From positions 54,531,438 to 54,595,437 of the forward strand of contig NW_026622786.1 of NCBI RefSeq assembly GCF_023065955.2: a stretch of DNA of 64,000 bases, read 5' to 3'. This document shows positions 23,469 to 34,605 of the stretch, piece after piece. The first letter of the stretch is position 1. Every line of letters begins with the position of its first letter. The notes under the pieces were generated by a model, which had not been told where the DNA came from, ran no database searches, and was given only the letters and a program-made list of their open reading frames with translations. The DNA is from Ursus arctos. Taxonomy: Eukaryota; Chordata; Mammalia; Carnivora; Ursidae. The translations under genes were made by a program, and so were the position numbers.

Positions 23469-23704
23469 TTTTTTATTTTTTTTTTTTTTATTAAAAGTTT
23501 CTTTTTTTTTTTTTTTTTAAGATTTTATTTATTTATTCGACAGAGAGAGACAGCCAGCGAGAGAGGGAACACAAGCAGGGGGAGTGGGAGAGGAAGAAAC
23601 AGGCTCATAGCGGAAGAGCCTGATGTGGGACTCGATCCCGGAACGCCAGGATCACGCCCTGAGCCGAAGGCAGACGATTAACCGCTGTGCCACCCAGGCG
23701 CCCC
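23469..23704 (-). mobile_element. CAN-SINE with long T-rich tail
   Basis: Two T-rich runs, 'aagattttatttatttattc', body, and head 'gccacccaggcgcccc'. Perfect 16-bp target-site duplication aacctcacagacttta at 23453-23468 and 23705-23720. Confidence 0.95.
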
Positions 23705-23813
23705 AACCTCACAGACTTTAAAGCCAGTGTGTTTGGGAGCTCTGGAATTGCTCTGTGGGAAAGGTTTCAAGCAGATGAAATGCCTCTTCCACACTTTGCT
23801 ACTCCTAATTATT

Positions 23814-23969
23814 TTTTTTATAATAATTTTTTATTATGTTATGTTAGTCACCATACAGTACATCCCTAGTTTTTGATGTAAAGTTCCATGATTCATTACT
23901 TGCGTATAACACCCAGTGCACCATGCAATACGTGCCCTCCTTAATACCCATTACCGGCCTACCCCAATC
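23814..23969 (-). mobile_element. L1 3' UTR fragment, carnivore type
   Basis: 'cccagtgcaccatgcaatac' and 'ctccttaatacccattacc' are the reverse of the same L1 3' end seen at 62862. Perfect 16-bp target-site duplication gctactcctaattatt at 23798-23813 and 23970-23985. It is extremely short, only 156 bp. Confidence 0.93.
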
Positions 23970-23985
23970 GCTACTCCTAATTATT

Positions 23986-24624
23986 AAACTGTCAGTCTCT
24001 TCTTATTAGCACTCACTGTCTGGGGTTCATGGTTGGAGCAGGAAGGTTGGAAAAGATTATCTATGCATGCTGGGAAATAATACCTTCTTGCCCAAGAATA
24101 TAGAGCACAAACAAAACAAATATTGCTATTTGGTAATATGATGAGTCTTTAGTGCATACTGTATAAAACTAGACTTATCAAGGAGTATTCCCTCCCCTCT
24201 TGTCCAAATCCCCAACCCAAACTGGAAGGGAGTAAGTACATTCCTTTAGGGCTGGTACAATCAAATATCTGTTCATTGGCAGAGCTAAATTAATGAGTGA
24301 TCCATTGAGATAATGATGGGAAGCTACTTTTGAAGCTGAAATTTGATATGCAAAGATGAGATAGAAGGGCCTTAATAGGCTAGAATAATTTTTTATCAGT
24401 CAGAAGTTTGAACAGCATGTGTACTATGTTTAAGAAGACACTTGTGTTTACTGTCAAGCTGGTTAAAATATGGTTGAGGAGCCATTATCTCTGTATTATA
24501 CATATAGACATATTAATTCGAAAAATAACTAACATTTAATAAACCATTAAACTATGTTCTAACTATACTGGCTTTTCTGTTTTTGGAAGATGCCACATCT
24601 CTTTCAACCAGGGAGCCTTCATAA
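23986..24624. other. Unique sequence, nothing recognised
   Basis: AT-rich DNA between the short L1 copy and an L2. No gene or motif that I can support. Confidence 0.4.
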
Positions 24625-25320
24625 ATGCTAATTCTTATTCATTTATTCAGTTTTTAGTGGGTGATTACTTTGTGCCAGGCACACAAGATTCTGGTTGTCA
24701 TGGAACTTACTTTCGTTGGGGGAGATAGACACAAACAAGTAAACAAATCATCAAGCGTTAATAATTGCTCTGAAGGGGGGCGCCTGGGTGGCACAGCGGT
24801 TAAGCGTCTGCCTTCGGCTCAGGGCGTGATCCCGGCGTTCCGGAATCGAGTCCCACATCAGGCTCTTCCGCTATGAGCCTGCTTCTTCCTCTCCCACTCC
24901 CCCTGCTTGTGTTCCCTCTCTCGCTAGCTGTCTCTATCTCTGTCGAATAAATAAATAAAATCTTTAAAAAAAAATTGCTCTGAAGGATTTGGTAGATTGT
25001 GAAGGGTTGATGGTGACTGGTGGAGTGGTAGACGTCATCCCATATGGTGGATGGGTAGGCTTCTTGCAACAAACAATTTTGAACTGGGATCCAGATGCTA
25101 GAGCCAGTTACATGAAGAGCTGGGATAAAAGAGCATTCTAGACAAAGGGAACAGCAAATGCAAAAGCTTCATGAAACAGAAACAAATTTGACATGTTCAA
25201 AAGGAGAGAGAAGACCAGGGGTCTGGAGAAGAGTGACTGAAGGGAACAGGTAAGAAATGAGGTCATGAGGGAGGCAGGGACAGATTATAGGACCTCACAG
25301 GCCATGATAAAGACTTTGTT
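24625..25320 (-). mobile_element. L2 LINE 3' part, split by a SINE
   Basis: 'actttgtgccaggcacacaa', 'tggaacttactttcgttggg' and, after the SINE, 'aagagcattctagacaaagg', 'gaacagcaaatgcaaaagct' and 'cacaggccatgataaagact' are reverse L2. One of the longest L2 stretches here. Confidence 0.85.
24777..24972 (+). mobile_element. CAN-SINE, bear-type SINEC
   Basis: Complete copy with 'cgcctgggtggcacagcggt' head and AATAAATAAATAAA tail. Perfect 14-bp target-site duplication aattgctctgaagg at 24763-24776 and 24973-24986. Confidence 0.95.
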
Positions 25321-25324
25321 GCAC

Positions 25325-25705
25325 TTCTGCCTAGAATGACCTGTCCTTTACTCTCTGCTTAAATCAGGTTCCCCCTTCTTAGCTTAAATGTCACCTGCTC
25401 ATGGAATTTTTCCCTTATGCCCTAGTCTAGGATGCCATCCTCTATTATTCACTCTCATAACACACTATATTGCTGTTTTCTTGTACCTATTATAATTGAA
25501 AGTAAACAGTCATTAGTGTAATTATTTGTTTATTATCTGTTCTCCAGACTAGACTGTACATTCCTTGAGGGTAGAGATTGGTTTATCTAGTTCACTGCAA
25601 TGGGAAAATTAAATTCATTTGGCAAACACTTATGTTTTTGTATTTGCTGTATGCCAGACATGTAGAAGGTGTTCTACAAGTATATATTGATAGAATGAAA
25701 GAATG
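25325..25705 (+). mobile_element. L2 LINE 3' end
   Basis: 'cttagcttaaatgtcacctg', 'gactagactgtacattcctt', 'gagggtagagattggttta' and a terminal 'agaatgaaagaatgaatt' after a short insertion. It stands back to back with the reverse L2 at 24625-25320. Confidence 0.75.
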
Positions 25706-26354
25706 AATTAGTGTAGTTTTTTTTTTAATCCATTGCTTCATAGTTACTTGCTCTAGCCAGATATGCAAAGCCCACTTGTTCATGAGGATGTGGAAGGTTC
25801 CATAAGATGGGTAATAGGGGAGTGTGTCCTACCCAGAGGTTTGAGTCAGAGCTGGAGTCGGTGCACAATGGTTCCATCCTTTTCTTGAAGGCTTTAATTA
25901 CATGTACTCAATTCTGAGTGGGTGCGAGGTATTTCCTTTTCTAACCTTTTTCCTTTTCAAGTCCCCTTTCCTATATTCCCCTAAATCAGCAAGCAGTGTG
26001 TGGGGACTGATTATTATCAGAGAATGAGAATGTGAGAGGTGGGGATAATGGAGAAGGTTCACTTCAGGTCTTCATTTTTTTTCCCCAAAAGGCATGATTT
26101 GGCCCATATTACAGATGAAAGCCTATTAATTGCTTTAACATTAACGTTACGGTATCAGATATGACACCACTCTATACATCTAAGAGTCATGCTGAATAGC
26201 CAAGTGATTTAGATTTAGAAAGAAATTGTTTCATCCTGTGGGGCTTGCTCATGAGAAATAGACAGGATTTGCTAACAGTACTGTAGTTTGTCTTAGATTG
26301 TCCCATAATGGATCAAGAGGCAAACGTGCCAAAAATGAACATTTGACCTAGAAT
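25706..26354. other. Unique sequence, nothing recognised
   Basis: Balanced to AT-rich DNA. No repeat family or exon that I can support. Confidence 0.4.
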
Positions 26355-26545
26355 CAAAAACTGGTTTTTAACTCCAGGCTTTGTCCATTAGTAGCTGTGT
26401 GTCTGTATGCAAGTTGGACCATTAGTTTTGTAACCCGTAAAAGGATAATACTTACCTCACCGGATTGCTATGAGGATTAAATGAGGTGTCCTATAATAGC
26501 TTCTGGTCCCCAGTAAGAGTTCAGACATAAATATTAGCTGAATGA
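26355..26545 (+). mobile_element. MIR fossil
   Basis: 'tagtagctgtgtgtctgtat', 'ttttgtaacccgtaaaagga', 'taatacttacctcaccggat' and 'tgctatgaggattaaatgag' are forward MIR. Confidence 0.8.
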
Positions 26546-26598
26546 ATATCATCCTTCTAGTACATCCTTTTCCTGATTGCTCCTGAACTAGCGTTCTT

Positions 26599-26645
26599 TC
26601 CATTCATTCATTCATTCATTCATTCAATAAATACTTACGTTTGTT
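26599..26645 (-). repeat. (ATTC)n with L2 terminus
   Basis: Seven ATTC units lead into 'aataaatacttacgtttg', which is the reverse of an L2 3' end whose terminal repeat has expanded. Confidence 0.75.
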
Positions 26646-26731
26646 TAAAAAGGTTCAAAACTGGTTTTTAAGATACATTTTGGAAAATATATTTCTGGGT
26701 TGGGAAACAGTAAGTTATTGAAATCAGGAAT

Positions 26732-26921
26732 AATCATAGCAACTACCAGTTATCATGAGCATACCATGAGGCAGGAACTGGGAAAATGCTTTTCCTATAT
26801 GATCTCATTTACTCCTACTACAGTTTCAGGGAGGATAACTAAGTTTCCAAGGTGATCCAGCTGGTATGTTGAGGGGCCAAGATTTTAATCTAATTGTCTG
26901 GATTCCAAAGCCTGTATTCTT
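26732..26921 (-). mobile_element. MIR fossil, interrupted at its end by a SINE
   Basis: 'catagcaactaccagttatc', 'accatgaggcaggaactggg', 'tatgatctcatttactccta' and 'caaggtgatccagctggtat' are reverse MIR. The SINE at 26922 splits 'ccaaagcctgtattctt'. Confidence 0.75.
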
Positions 26922-27117
26922 TTTTTTTTTTTTTAAAGATTATTTATTTATTTATTTGACAGAGACAGCCAGCGAGAGAGGGAACACAAGCAGGAGAGTG
27001 GGAAAGGAAGAAGCAGGCTCCTAGTGGAGGAGCCTGACGTTGGGCTCGATCCCAGAACGCTGGGATCACGCCCTGAGCCGAAGGCAGACGCTTAACGACT
27101 GCGCCACCCAGGCGCCC
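26922..27117 (-). mobile_element. CAN-SINE, bear-type SINEC
   Basis: Poly(T) to 'gcgccacccaggcgcccc'. Perfect 17-bp target-site duplication ccaaagcctgtattctt at 26905-26921 and 27118-27134. Only 39 bp separate it from the next SINE, which is inverted. Confidence 0.95.
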
Positions 27118-27156
27118 CCAAAGCCTGTATTCTTAATAGAAATCATCTGTAGACTT

Positions 27157-27349
27157 CTGGGATGCCTGGGTGGCTCAGTTGTTAAGCATCTGCCTTCGGC
27201 TCAGGTTATGATCCTAGGGTCCTGGGATCAAGTCCCACATTGGCTCCTTTCTCAGGGGGGAGCCTGCTTCGCCCTCTGCTTGTGTGCTCTCTCTCTCTCT
27301 CTCTCTAGCAAATAAATAAATAATAAAAATTTTTTAAAAATTAAAAAAT
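27157..27349 (+). mobile_element. CAN-SINE, older subfamily
   Basis: 'gatgcctgggtggctcagtt' head, a CT microsatellite near 27290 and AT-rich tail. A 17-bp target-site duplication aaatcatctgtagactt (27140-27156) recurs at 27350-27366 with one mismatch. Confidence 0.95.
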
Positions 27350-27360
27350 AAATCATATGT

Positions 27361-27460
27361 AGACTTCATAGGATTGTTGCAAGGAACAAATGATATAACA
27401 TATGAACATGCCTTATAACACTAATAAGGTAGTATATGAGTGTCCCTTTATTATCATTTT
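27361..27460 (+). mobile_element. MIR fossil, 3' part
   Basis: 'ataggattgttgcaaggaac' and 'aaatgatataacatatgaac' followed by a diverged 3' end. Confidence 0.55.
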
Positions 27461-29164
27461 CACCATCAGAAGTGATTGATTTGATGGTATTACCCAGGGT
27501 CAACTATGCTTCTGGGGATAGCTGAATGTAACCTCTATGTGCATTTGAAAATTTTATTATTTACAGCAAAATTTTGCCTCTGTTTTGTTCAAAGGACTGC
27601 TATCTTATTTTCTCTATACCTGACCTATCCAAATTAGATTTGTTGATGGGATGGATGAATGATGAATGAAGGAGGCCCATCTTTCTGGAGGATCCCCACT
27701 CAGTGCCATGTTGTTTATAAATGATGGAATAATAGCTGGCTAGCCATGCTTTGCTTTTTGTTTCGAGCCTGGGAAAAAGAAGATCTCTTAAAATCACCCT
27801 GATTCAAAATTCTTCCAAACTGGAACACAGTAGCTTCATAAAAATCAGGTGATATAAAAAACTCACCACATTTCATTTTAGAAGAGAGGAAAAAAAAATC
27901 CAAAATGTAATTTTCAGTTCTCTGTGTTCTAAGAACCCTCTCCCGCCAGTCCCCCGCCAACATCTTATTGGCATTCAACTTAAAAATGCATTTCCATTTT
28001 ACATAATGGATTAATCATACCATAGATTTTTTTCTAATTCATGTTCTGGGGACATATGGAGTATCTGTTATTTAAGAAAATGTTTATTTGTTTTGTTCTA
28101 TTGCCTAGTAAGCTTATTATAAGTTCAGATTCTGTGTATGTGTGTGTGTTTATACAGACAATGTATCATGTTAAAACTAGAGAAAATAATCTTCTAAATT
28201 ATTCCTTTACATGAAACAAATCAATATGGTCTCTTATACCTACTGGAGAAGCACAAATGGTACTGGAAGATCTTCAGAGTGGTTTATGCCCTTGACAGGT
28301 CAATCAGAGGGTAGCTGAAACTGAAGAAGTCATATGCCATGGGGCCGGCGGAAATGAAAATTATACCACTCATACTAACGAGTGCATTTCCAAAGGGACT
28401 ATTTAGCGGTATTAGAAGTCTCTAAGCAGATGCCTCTGAACTTAAAATACACTTAATTCCTAAGGATTGTCTTGTAATTAATTTACCCAGATAGACTCAA
28501 TGAGGAGAATTCAGGGCAAAGCATCACATTGCTCAGCAGTTTGCAAACTTCAGGGAACACTAAGATAAATAATTTGATTTTTTAAACATTTAAATTCATT
28601 TCCCTTATAACTGAGAATTGGAAACAGCATACAGTAAAGAGAAGCACTTTCCAATGTTATAATCCAATTTCCTTCAAAAAAAAAAAAATCCAGCTACTGT
28701 AGCAGGAAGGACTCCATGTAGCTGACATCAAAAGAATATCACTCATACTTTGGTTACAGCTTTTATTCCTATTAACTTGCCAGTCTGTAAACATCTCATT
28801 GAACGTGGGAAGCCTCTTCCTGACTGTTTTAGTTATACACACAGCGCTGTACAGCGACAAACAGTTTCAACATACCTCCCGGTAACACAGCTTGTATTTC
28901 ATGAAGAACAGCCAAATCGCATGTGACCACTGACAGCTGTATTTTCTGAGGATTAAGGAGTATAATTTAAAAAGTGCTCAGATTTTTTTTTTTTTTAGGA
29001 TTTGGTGCAAATTTGATAAAATAGCTATCTCTAGAGGTTAAAGTATAGTGGTGTGATATATGGATGGGCTGGTACACCAGTGGGAGTACTTAATGTCATG
29101 ATTTTCTTTTTTTAATCTGGAAGCTAAGGTTTTGGATTAATTTGGATCACATTCCCCATCTGGC
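27461..29164. other. AT-rich unique sequence
   Basis: No repeat family recognised over 1.7 kb. It contains a short (TG)n near 28139-28149 and an A-run at 28676-28688. The open frame at 27715-27978 has no recognisable features. Confidence 0.4.
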
Positions 29165-29325
29165 TTTCCCCTAGACTTTAGGCAAATTTCTTAACCTGTA
29201 TAGGCCTTGGTTTAACTACTTATTGGAGGAAAGTGATGATAATGATAATAACAGCTGGTTTTTGAAGAACGATGAGCTAATATGTATGTTCTGGCACTTA
29301 CTTAATAAGGGGTACTGTTTACTAT
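29165..29325 (+). mobile_element. MIR fossil
   Basis: 'ctttaggcaaatttcttaac', 'ctgtataggccttggtttaa' and 'gatgataatgataataacag' are forward MIR, diverged. Confidence 0.65.
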
Positions 29326-29377
29326 TACTGTTTGCTTTTACACTAGGGCACTATATTCATGTATTTTATTCCTTTAA

Positions 29378-29580
29378 AAGGTATTTATGATGCACTTATT
29401 TTGTGCCCTGCACTGTGCTGGGCATTTTCACATATCTCATCTCTTTTCATCTTATGAGTAAGTTTCATCATCACCATTTTATAGGTAAGAACACTGTAGA
29501 TAGAGGGGTTTGGGGATTTTGTCAAGTTCACATAACTAGTCAAGGATGCAGCCAGACTTGACATCGAGGTCCATCTTTAA
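29378..29580 (-). mobile_element. MIR fossil
   Basis: 'tgccctgcactgtgctgggc', 'atctcatctcttttcatctt', 'caccattttataggtaagaa' and 'caagttcacataactagtca' are reverse MIR. Confidence 0.8.
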
Positions 29581-30185
29581 TAAATAAGTATTCATGACTA
29601 GTAGGTATTAAGCACCCAACTAGGCACTGGGAAAACTGAAATTACTGAGACATGCTTCCACTCTCCAAAAGATCACATTCAGTTTGGGGATGAGGAGGGG
29701 AGAGATAAGCACCAACTAAGCCAGACCATGACAAGTTCTGCCATGTGGTATAGAAGAGATGTTAGAGATACCCAAGGAGTGTGAAATTAATGTGACTAAG
29801 GAAACTGGCAAGAAGATCACAGAAGAGGTGACTTTGAGCTGGGTCTGGAAGAATGAATGAATTTTGTTTTGTTTTTTAAATATTTATTATTTATTTGAGA
29901 GAGATAGCAGAGGTGAGGGGCACAGGGAGAAAGAGAGTCCCAAGCAGACTTCCCACTGAGTGCAAAGCTGGAAGTAGAGCTCGATCCCACAACCCTGAGA
30001 TCCCAATCTAAGATCAGGACCTGAGATCACGACCTGAGCTGAAATCAAGAGTCAGGTGCTCAACCAGCTGAGCCACCCAGGGGCCCTAAGAATGAATGAG
30101 ATTTTTAACAGATTAAGAAGAGTATTCCGGGTAGAGGGAATTTGCTCTGCAAATGCACAAAGCCTTAGGATATTTGTCAGATGCG
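29580..30185 (-). mobile_element. L2 LINE 3' part, split by a SINE
   Basis: 'actaggcactgggaaaactg', 'cagaagaggtgactttgagc' and 'tgggtctggaagaatgaatg' continue beyond the SINE as 'tccgggtagagggaatttgc' and 'aaatgcacaaagccttagga'. Confidence 0.8.
29861..30087 (-). mobile_element. CAN-SINE, older subfamily
   Basis: Starts 'attttgttttgttttttaaa' and ends 'ctgagccacccaggggccct'. Perfect 12-bp target-site duplication aagaatgaatga at 29849-29860 and 30088-30099. Confidence 0.93.
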
Positions 30186-30390
30186 TGAGAAATGTTAGGG
30201 TCAAATCCACCCTCTGGCATTTACTAGCTGGGTGACATTGGGCTAGTTATTCCCCTGTTTACCCCTTCTGTCTGTCACTGAAATATAGGTGTGATAAAAA
30301 CACAGAGTGGCTGTGGAGATCAAAAGATAAGTGCATATAAAGTGCGTAGCACAATACCTGGCTCTGTAAGTGTCAGTTGCTGTTTTGTTG
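30185..30390 (+). mobile_element. MIR fossil
   Basis: 'ctggcatttactagctgggt', 'gacattgggctagttattcc', 'gtgcgtagcacaatacctgg' and 'ctctgtaagtgtcagttgct' are forward MIR. Confidence 0.8.
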
Positions 30391-30525
30391 CTGTTATTCC
30401 TCAGTGTCTTTGCTCATATGGTTCCATCAGAATCCCCTGGTGTATCACCCCCTTCCCCAACCTCCCACTCAGCCAGCTTCTTACCCATTTACTCCCTTTC
30501 AGTGGAGGCGTAATCTCCCCTAGAA

Positions 30526-30690
30526 TGGTGCTTCTCAACACCAGTGTACAAATTAATCAGCTGGGCATCTTGTGAGAATGTAGATTTTTATTCAGTCAGT
30601 CAGGGTGGGGCCAGACAGTCCATGTTTCTAATTAGTCCCCAGGTGGTGCTGACACTGCTAGTCCAAAAGACTGCACTTCAAGTAGTAAGG
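30526..30690 (-). mobile_element. MER20-type hAT-Charlie MITE
   Basis: 'tggtgcttctcaacaccagt', 'agtccatgtttctaattagt', 'ccccaggtggtgctgacact' and 'gctagtccaaaagactgcac' follow MER20 in reverse. A second hAT-like scrap ('cagtgtttcccagaatag') begins near 30700. Confidence 0.65.
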
Positions 30691-31136
30691 GACTATAGCA
30701 GTGTTTCCCAGAATAGTTTCTGCATGTCTAAAAGCTTCCAGTAATGCCAATTCTACTGGTTCACAAAACATACTTTGACTAGTGAGGGTTCAGAACACCA
30801 TATAAATCTTCGTTTTTTAAGTGTTCTGTGATTAGAGCCTCACCTTTTTTCCCCATCCTTTTCTTCTCCTTCACACAGTGATCTGTTCCAGTCAAATTAG
30901 ATTCATCTGCTCTTTCCTGAACATGTCCTGTACATTCAAAAAAGCTTTGAATCCCACCTTCTTTTTGATCCATAGATACAGCTTTTACCTGACTGCATTG
31001 AAATATGTATTTATATGTCTCTCTTTACTTCTAGACTATTATTCTACAAATTATAAGCTACAATATATACTTTAGTAATTACCACGTTATTTTATTAATA
31101 CTAAATGGTATACCAAGAAGGCAGCTTTTGGGAGTG
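30691..31136. other. Unassigned sequence
   Basis: Possible second hAT MITE remnant at 30700-30790. From 30830 on it is a C+T-rich stretch that may be diverged L2. No gene recognised. Confidence 0.35.
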
Positions 31137-31138
31137 GC

Positions 31139-31626
31139 TGTTGTATTTGTTTCCTAGCTCTGTCATAGCAAAGTACAACAAACTGGGTTGCTTAAAACAA
31201 GAGAAACTTATTGTCTCACAGTCCTGGAGGCTAGAAGTCTGAAATCAAGGTGTTGGTAGGGTTGATTCCTTCTGAAGGCATGGAGAGAAAATCTGTTCCA
31301 TGCCTGCTTTAGCTTCAGGCAGATGCTGGCAATCCTAGACATTCTTTGGCTTATAGTTACATCACTCCAATCTCTGCCCGTCTTCCCATGGTGTTCTCTC
31401 CTTGTCTGTATATATTTTTGTGTCTCTTTTCCTCTTCTGAATTTGAAAAATAAGACACCATTAAGAAAATGTGGGCCCTAGTTATTGGATTAGGGCCCCA
31501 CCTCACTCCAGTATAACCTCATCTTAAGTAATTACATCTGCAACAACCCTCTTTCCAAATAGGGTCACATTCTGAGGTTCTGCAAAAGACACGAATTGGG
31601 TGGGGGGCACTATTCAATCCCTATTG
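31139..31626 (-). mobile_element. MLT1-type MaLR solo LTR
   Basis: 'ggttgcttaaaacaagagaa', 'agtcctggaggctagaagtc', 'tgaaatcaaggtgttggtag', 'acatctgcaacaaccctctt' and 'ccaaatagggtcacattctg' follow an MLT1 LTR in reverse. It has no internal coding region. Ancient and inactive. Confidence 0.8.
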
Positions 31627-31659
31627 AATTGCTGGTACATGGTGATAATAAGAAATAGA

Positions 31660-31915
31660 CTACGTTGTGTCCAACTTTTTAAATTTCCTAGAGATAATGC
31701 TTGTACCTGGTGTAGACTATTCCCACTGTCCATCCCTGTTCCTCAGTATACCATTAATATGTCCTACCTCTTCTAATAAAATATGCTGTCATATCCATTT
31801 TATTTTCACTGAAACAGTACAGACTTTGTTTTTGAAGGCAGATATTCTGTTTATTCATTTTAAATTTACCATGGCACATAGTAGTTACTCAAGAAATGTT
31901 TGTTGAACTAAACTG
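31660..31915 (+). mobile_element. L2 LINE 3' end, diverged
   Basis: 'tttttgaaggcagatattct', 'ccatggcacatagtagttac' and 'tcaagaaatgtttgttgaac' form an L2 terminus. Confidence 0.7.
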
Positions 31916-33064
31916 TTGACCTGGAGGTTTGATCACTATTTCCCTGCTTGAATTATGAGAATTAATTCCTTAAATCTCTATTTCACATCGATAGTAAAAC
32001 AGAGTAAAGCTAATTGGAGTCCTACACTTGATGTTTTAAGACACAGAATAATACTATTTCACCCTATGAGAAGATTAGGCTCTTCTAAAAGAGAAGAAAA
32101 GGGTAGAGCTATTTCTAACACTGTTTTAAGTTCTAGTTTGTGCTCCATTAAAGAAGGTATTTGCTCAGTCAAGTAGTGTAAAGAAAATGGTGTCCTACTG
32201 TAAGAAAAAGGTGTGACACAACAGGTTTATTTTATTGTAACATAGGGTTATCATCTTTTGAAGTAGGCGTGATTAAGCACAAATTAGAGAGGAAGAGCTT
32301 ACTCTCCTCAGGAAAGCTCAAAGTTTACCTATTTAAAATGATGCTGTAACTTTTTGTAAATACAGTTTGCCTGATATCATTTGGAAGGTGACTGAAAAAA
32401 TTAAGAATTATTCATTCATTTAACAGATATTTTATTGAATTTCTTCAGTTTCTATCCCACATGCTTGGGATTTCTTTATTGCTAATTTATACATAGTCAT
32501 GTAATAGTTTGCAGCTGATAAATGTGCCAAATGAAGAAGAAAATCCCTGTCTTGAGGAATTCGTAATACAGAAAGTCAAACCCCAAAGGAACTGTCACTT
32601 TCAAAATATCGTAGTTTTTTCAATCCTTGTTTTTTCTTCTTTTGACTTTCCATGACAGGTCAGATATGTTAGAGTGATTTGGAAGTTTGAGGGCATTTGT
32701 AATGCACAGCCTATCATGCTAATGACAATTTGGGGGCATTCTATTGTGTGGAGAAAAATGTTAGATACTAGAGATAGTGCAATGAACAGTTTATGTCTTA
32801 AACTTTAATTAATGCTGATAGTTTCAAGTAAATGGCTGTTATCACATGTCTCATGTGGATACTATAAAAAAATTTTTTTGACATGTTCAGAGTAACTTTG
32901 AAATTAGAAATTTGTAGCTTTGTTACCAAAATCAGCTTGAAGTTGTACTATTGATTCTATTCCATCTTGGTATATATATAATCAAATGAATACACCAATT
33001 TTCTACTCCTTTTTTATCTTTCTTATGTGTAACTGTGGAATGATATCTGTCCAAGCAATCTGAG
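31916..33064. other. AT-rich unique sequence with an L2 fragment
   Basis: Bases 32405-32575 ('ttattcattcatttaacaga', 'tccctgtcttgaggaattcg') look like reverse L2. The rest is unassigned, and I see no gene. Confidence 0.5.
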
Positions 33065-33170
33065 GCTGTGGAGAAAGCGCAGAACTGAGGTCAAGAGATT
33101 TGGTTCTAACCCTGGCTCTGCCCTTATCAAGCTGTGTGACCTTGGGCAAATCACTGAAACTCTCTAGATT
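33065..33170 (+). mobile_element. MIR fossil, 5' half
   Basis: 'ctaaccctggctctgccctt', 'atcaagctgtgtgaccttgg' and 'gcaaatcactgaaactctct' match MIR closely. Confidence 0.85.
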
Positions 33171-33949
33171 TGCTCACCAGGAGACTAAACTGGTTGAGCT
33201 TATGCATATTGCTATTTATAGAATAAGAAGTCCTCTTTTCATCTCTTCTAGATTTGTTGAATTATTTTATTTTCTAGTCTTTGAATCTCTTTTTATACAA
33301 TAGTATGATTGGTTTCATCATTTTCTGAGGTCCACCTGGTCTGATTAGGAAAGGCCTATAGGTGATCCTGTTTAAATGACCATTTGGGGACAGAATCACA
33401 AGGGGGTTCAGCATCTCCTTGAGTAGACTCTTTTTTGGAAGTGGCATTTTGTTCTAAATATTTTTGCTTCCATCCCCACCTCCAAGAGGAAAATGGCTTC
33501 AGATAGTCGCCTTTTACCAATGAGGCTGAGCTTTGCCATACTCAGGGATTAACATCTGCTCCAGTGTTCATATCAATTATTTAGATTAACCTCAGGCTTT
33601 CTCTAGGTCTTCAAAATTAAACTTTGAGTAAACTTCTTAAAATTCATAAGCATTCATTTGATTTTTATTATCGTGCAAAGCCTAGACTGAGCGCTTTTAT
33701 CTCTGTGACCTGGTGCCTGGCATAGGGCTGGCACGTGAGAGGCCAGCATGGAATGAAATAGGGGGCTTCCCTCTGCTTCTTAATGTGGTGCTACCTCACT
33801 TTGCAACAGCTGTTTTTCCCTGACATTTTTGTGTAAGAAATGCTGTGTGTTAGGCAAGATTGTAAACATACTATTTGAGTCAACTATACGGCTACTTACT
33901 TGGTGGAACAATCACCCAGTCCTATGTCCATTTAATAACCTTAGATGTC
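33171..33949. other. Unique sequence, nothing recognised
   Basis: No repeat family or exon that I can support before the SINE at 33950. Confidence 0.4.
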
Positions 33950-34143
33950 GGGGGGCGCCTGGGTGGCGCAGTCGTTAAGCGTCTGCCTTCTGCTCAGGGC
34001 GTGATCCCGGCGTTCTGGGATCGAGTCCCACATCAGGCTCCTCTGCTAGAAGCCTGCTTCTTCCTCTCCCACTCCCCAGCTTGTGTTCCCTCTCTCACTG
34101 GCTGTCTCTCTCTGTCAAATAAATAAATAAAATCTTAAAAAAA
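33950..34143 (+). mobile_element. CAN-SINE, bear-type SINEC
   Basis: Complete copy, 'gggggcgcctgggtggcgca' to poly(A). Perfect 16-bp target-site duplication aataaccttagatgtc at 33934-33949 and 34144-34159. It is the last CAN-SINE before a gap of nearly 20 kb. Confidence 0.95.
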
Positions 34144-34382
34144 AATAACCTTAGATGTCCTAGGTAAACCATGTAATGTCTCACCTCAGCTTCTTCATTT
34201 GAGAAATACAGGTTTAATTTTGATGGCTCCTGAGGTTCTTTCACCACTAAAATTCCTTGATCAAAATTTAACTTTTCATGTATTAGCCTGTTTTACATTA
34301 TACAGTTTCTGTAATTAGCATTGCATTTTTGTCTTGAAAGAAATTTGATCCCCAAGACATTCAAGTGTACATTTTGAAGTAA

Positions 34383-34605
34383 TTACATTGTGGTGGTTAT
34401 GAGCACATATTTTGGAGTTAGACAGTCCTGAGTTCAAATCCTGCCTCTGACATTTATGAACAGCAAGATACCATACCTCTGTCAGACTCACTTTTCTCAA
34501 CTGTAAATGGGGATGGATAAATAATAATAATACTTTATAGGGCTGTTGTCAGGATTAAGTGAGATAATGTATGTAAGCACTCAGGACGATGCCTGGCACA
34601 GATAA
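34383..34605 (+). mobile_element. MIR fossil, near full length
   Basis: 'attgtggtggttatgagcac', 'tcctgagttcaaatcctgcc', 'tgtaaatggggatggataaa' and 'cgatgcctggcacagataat' are forward MIR. Confidence 0.9.
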
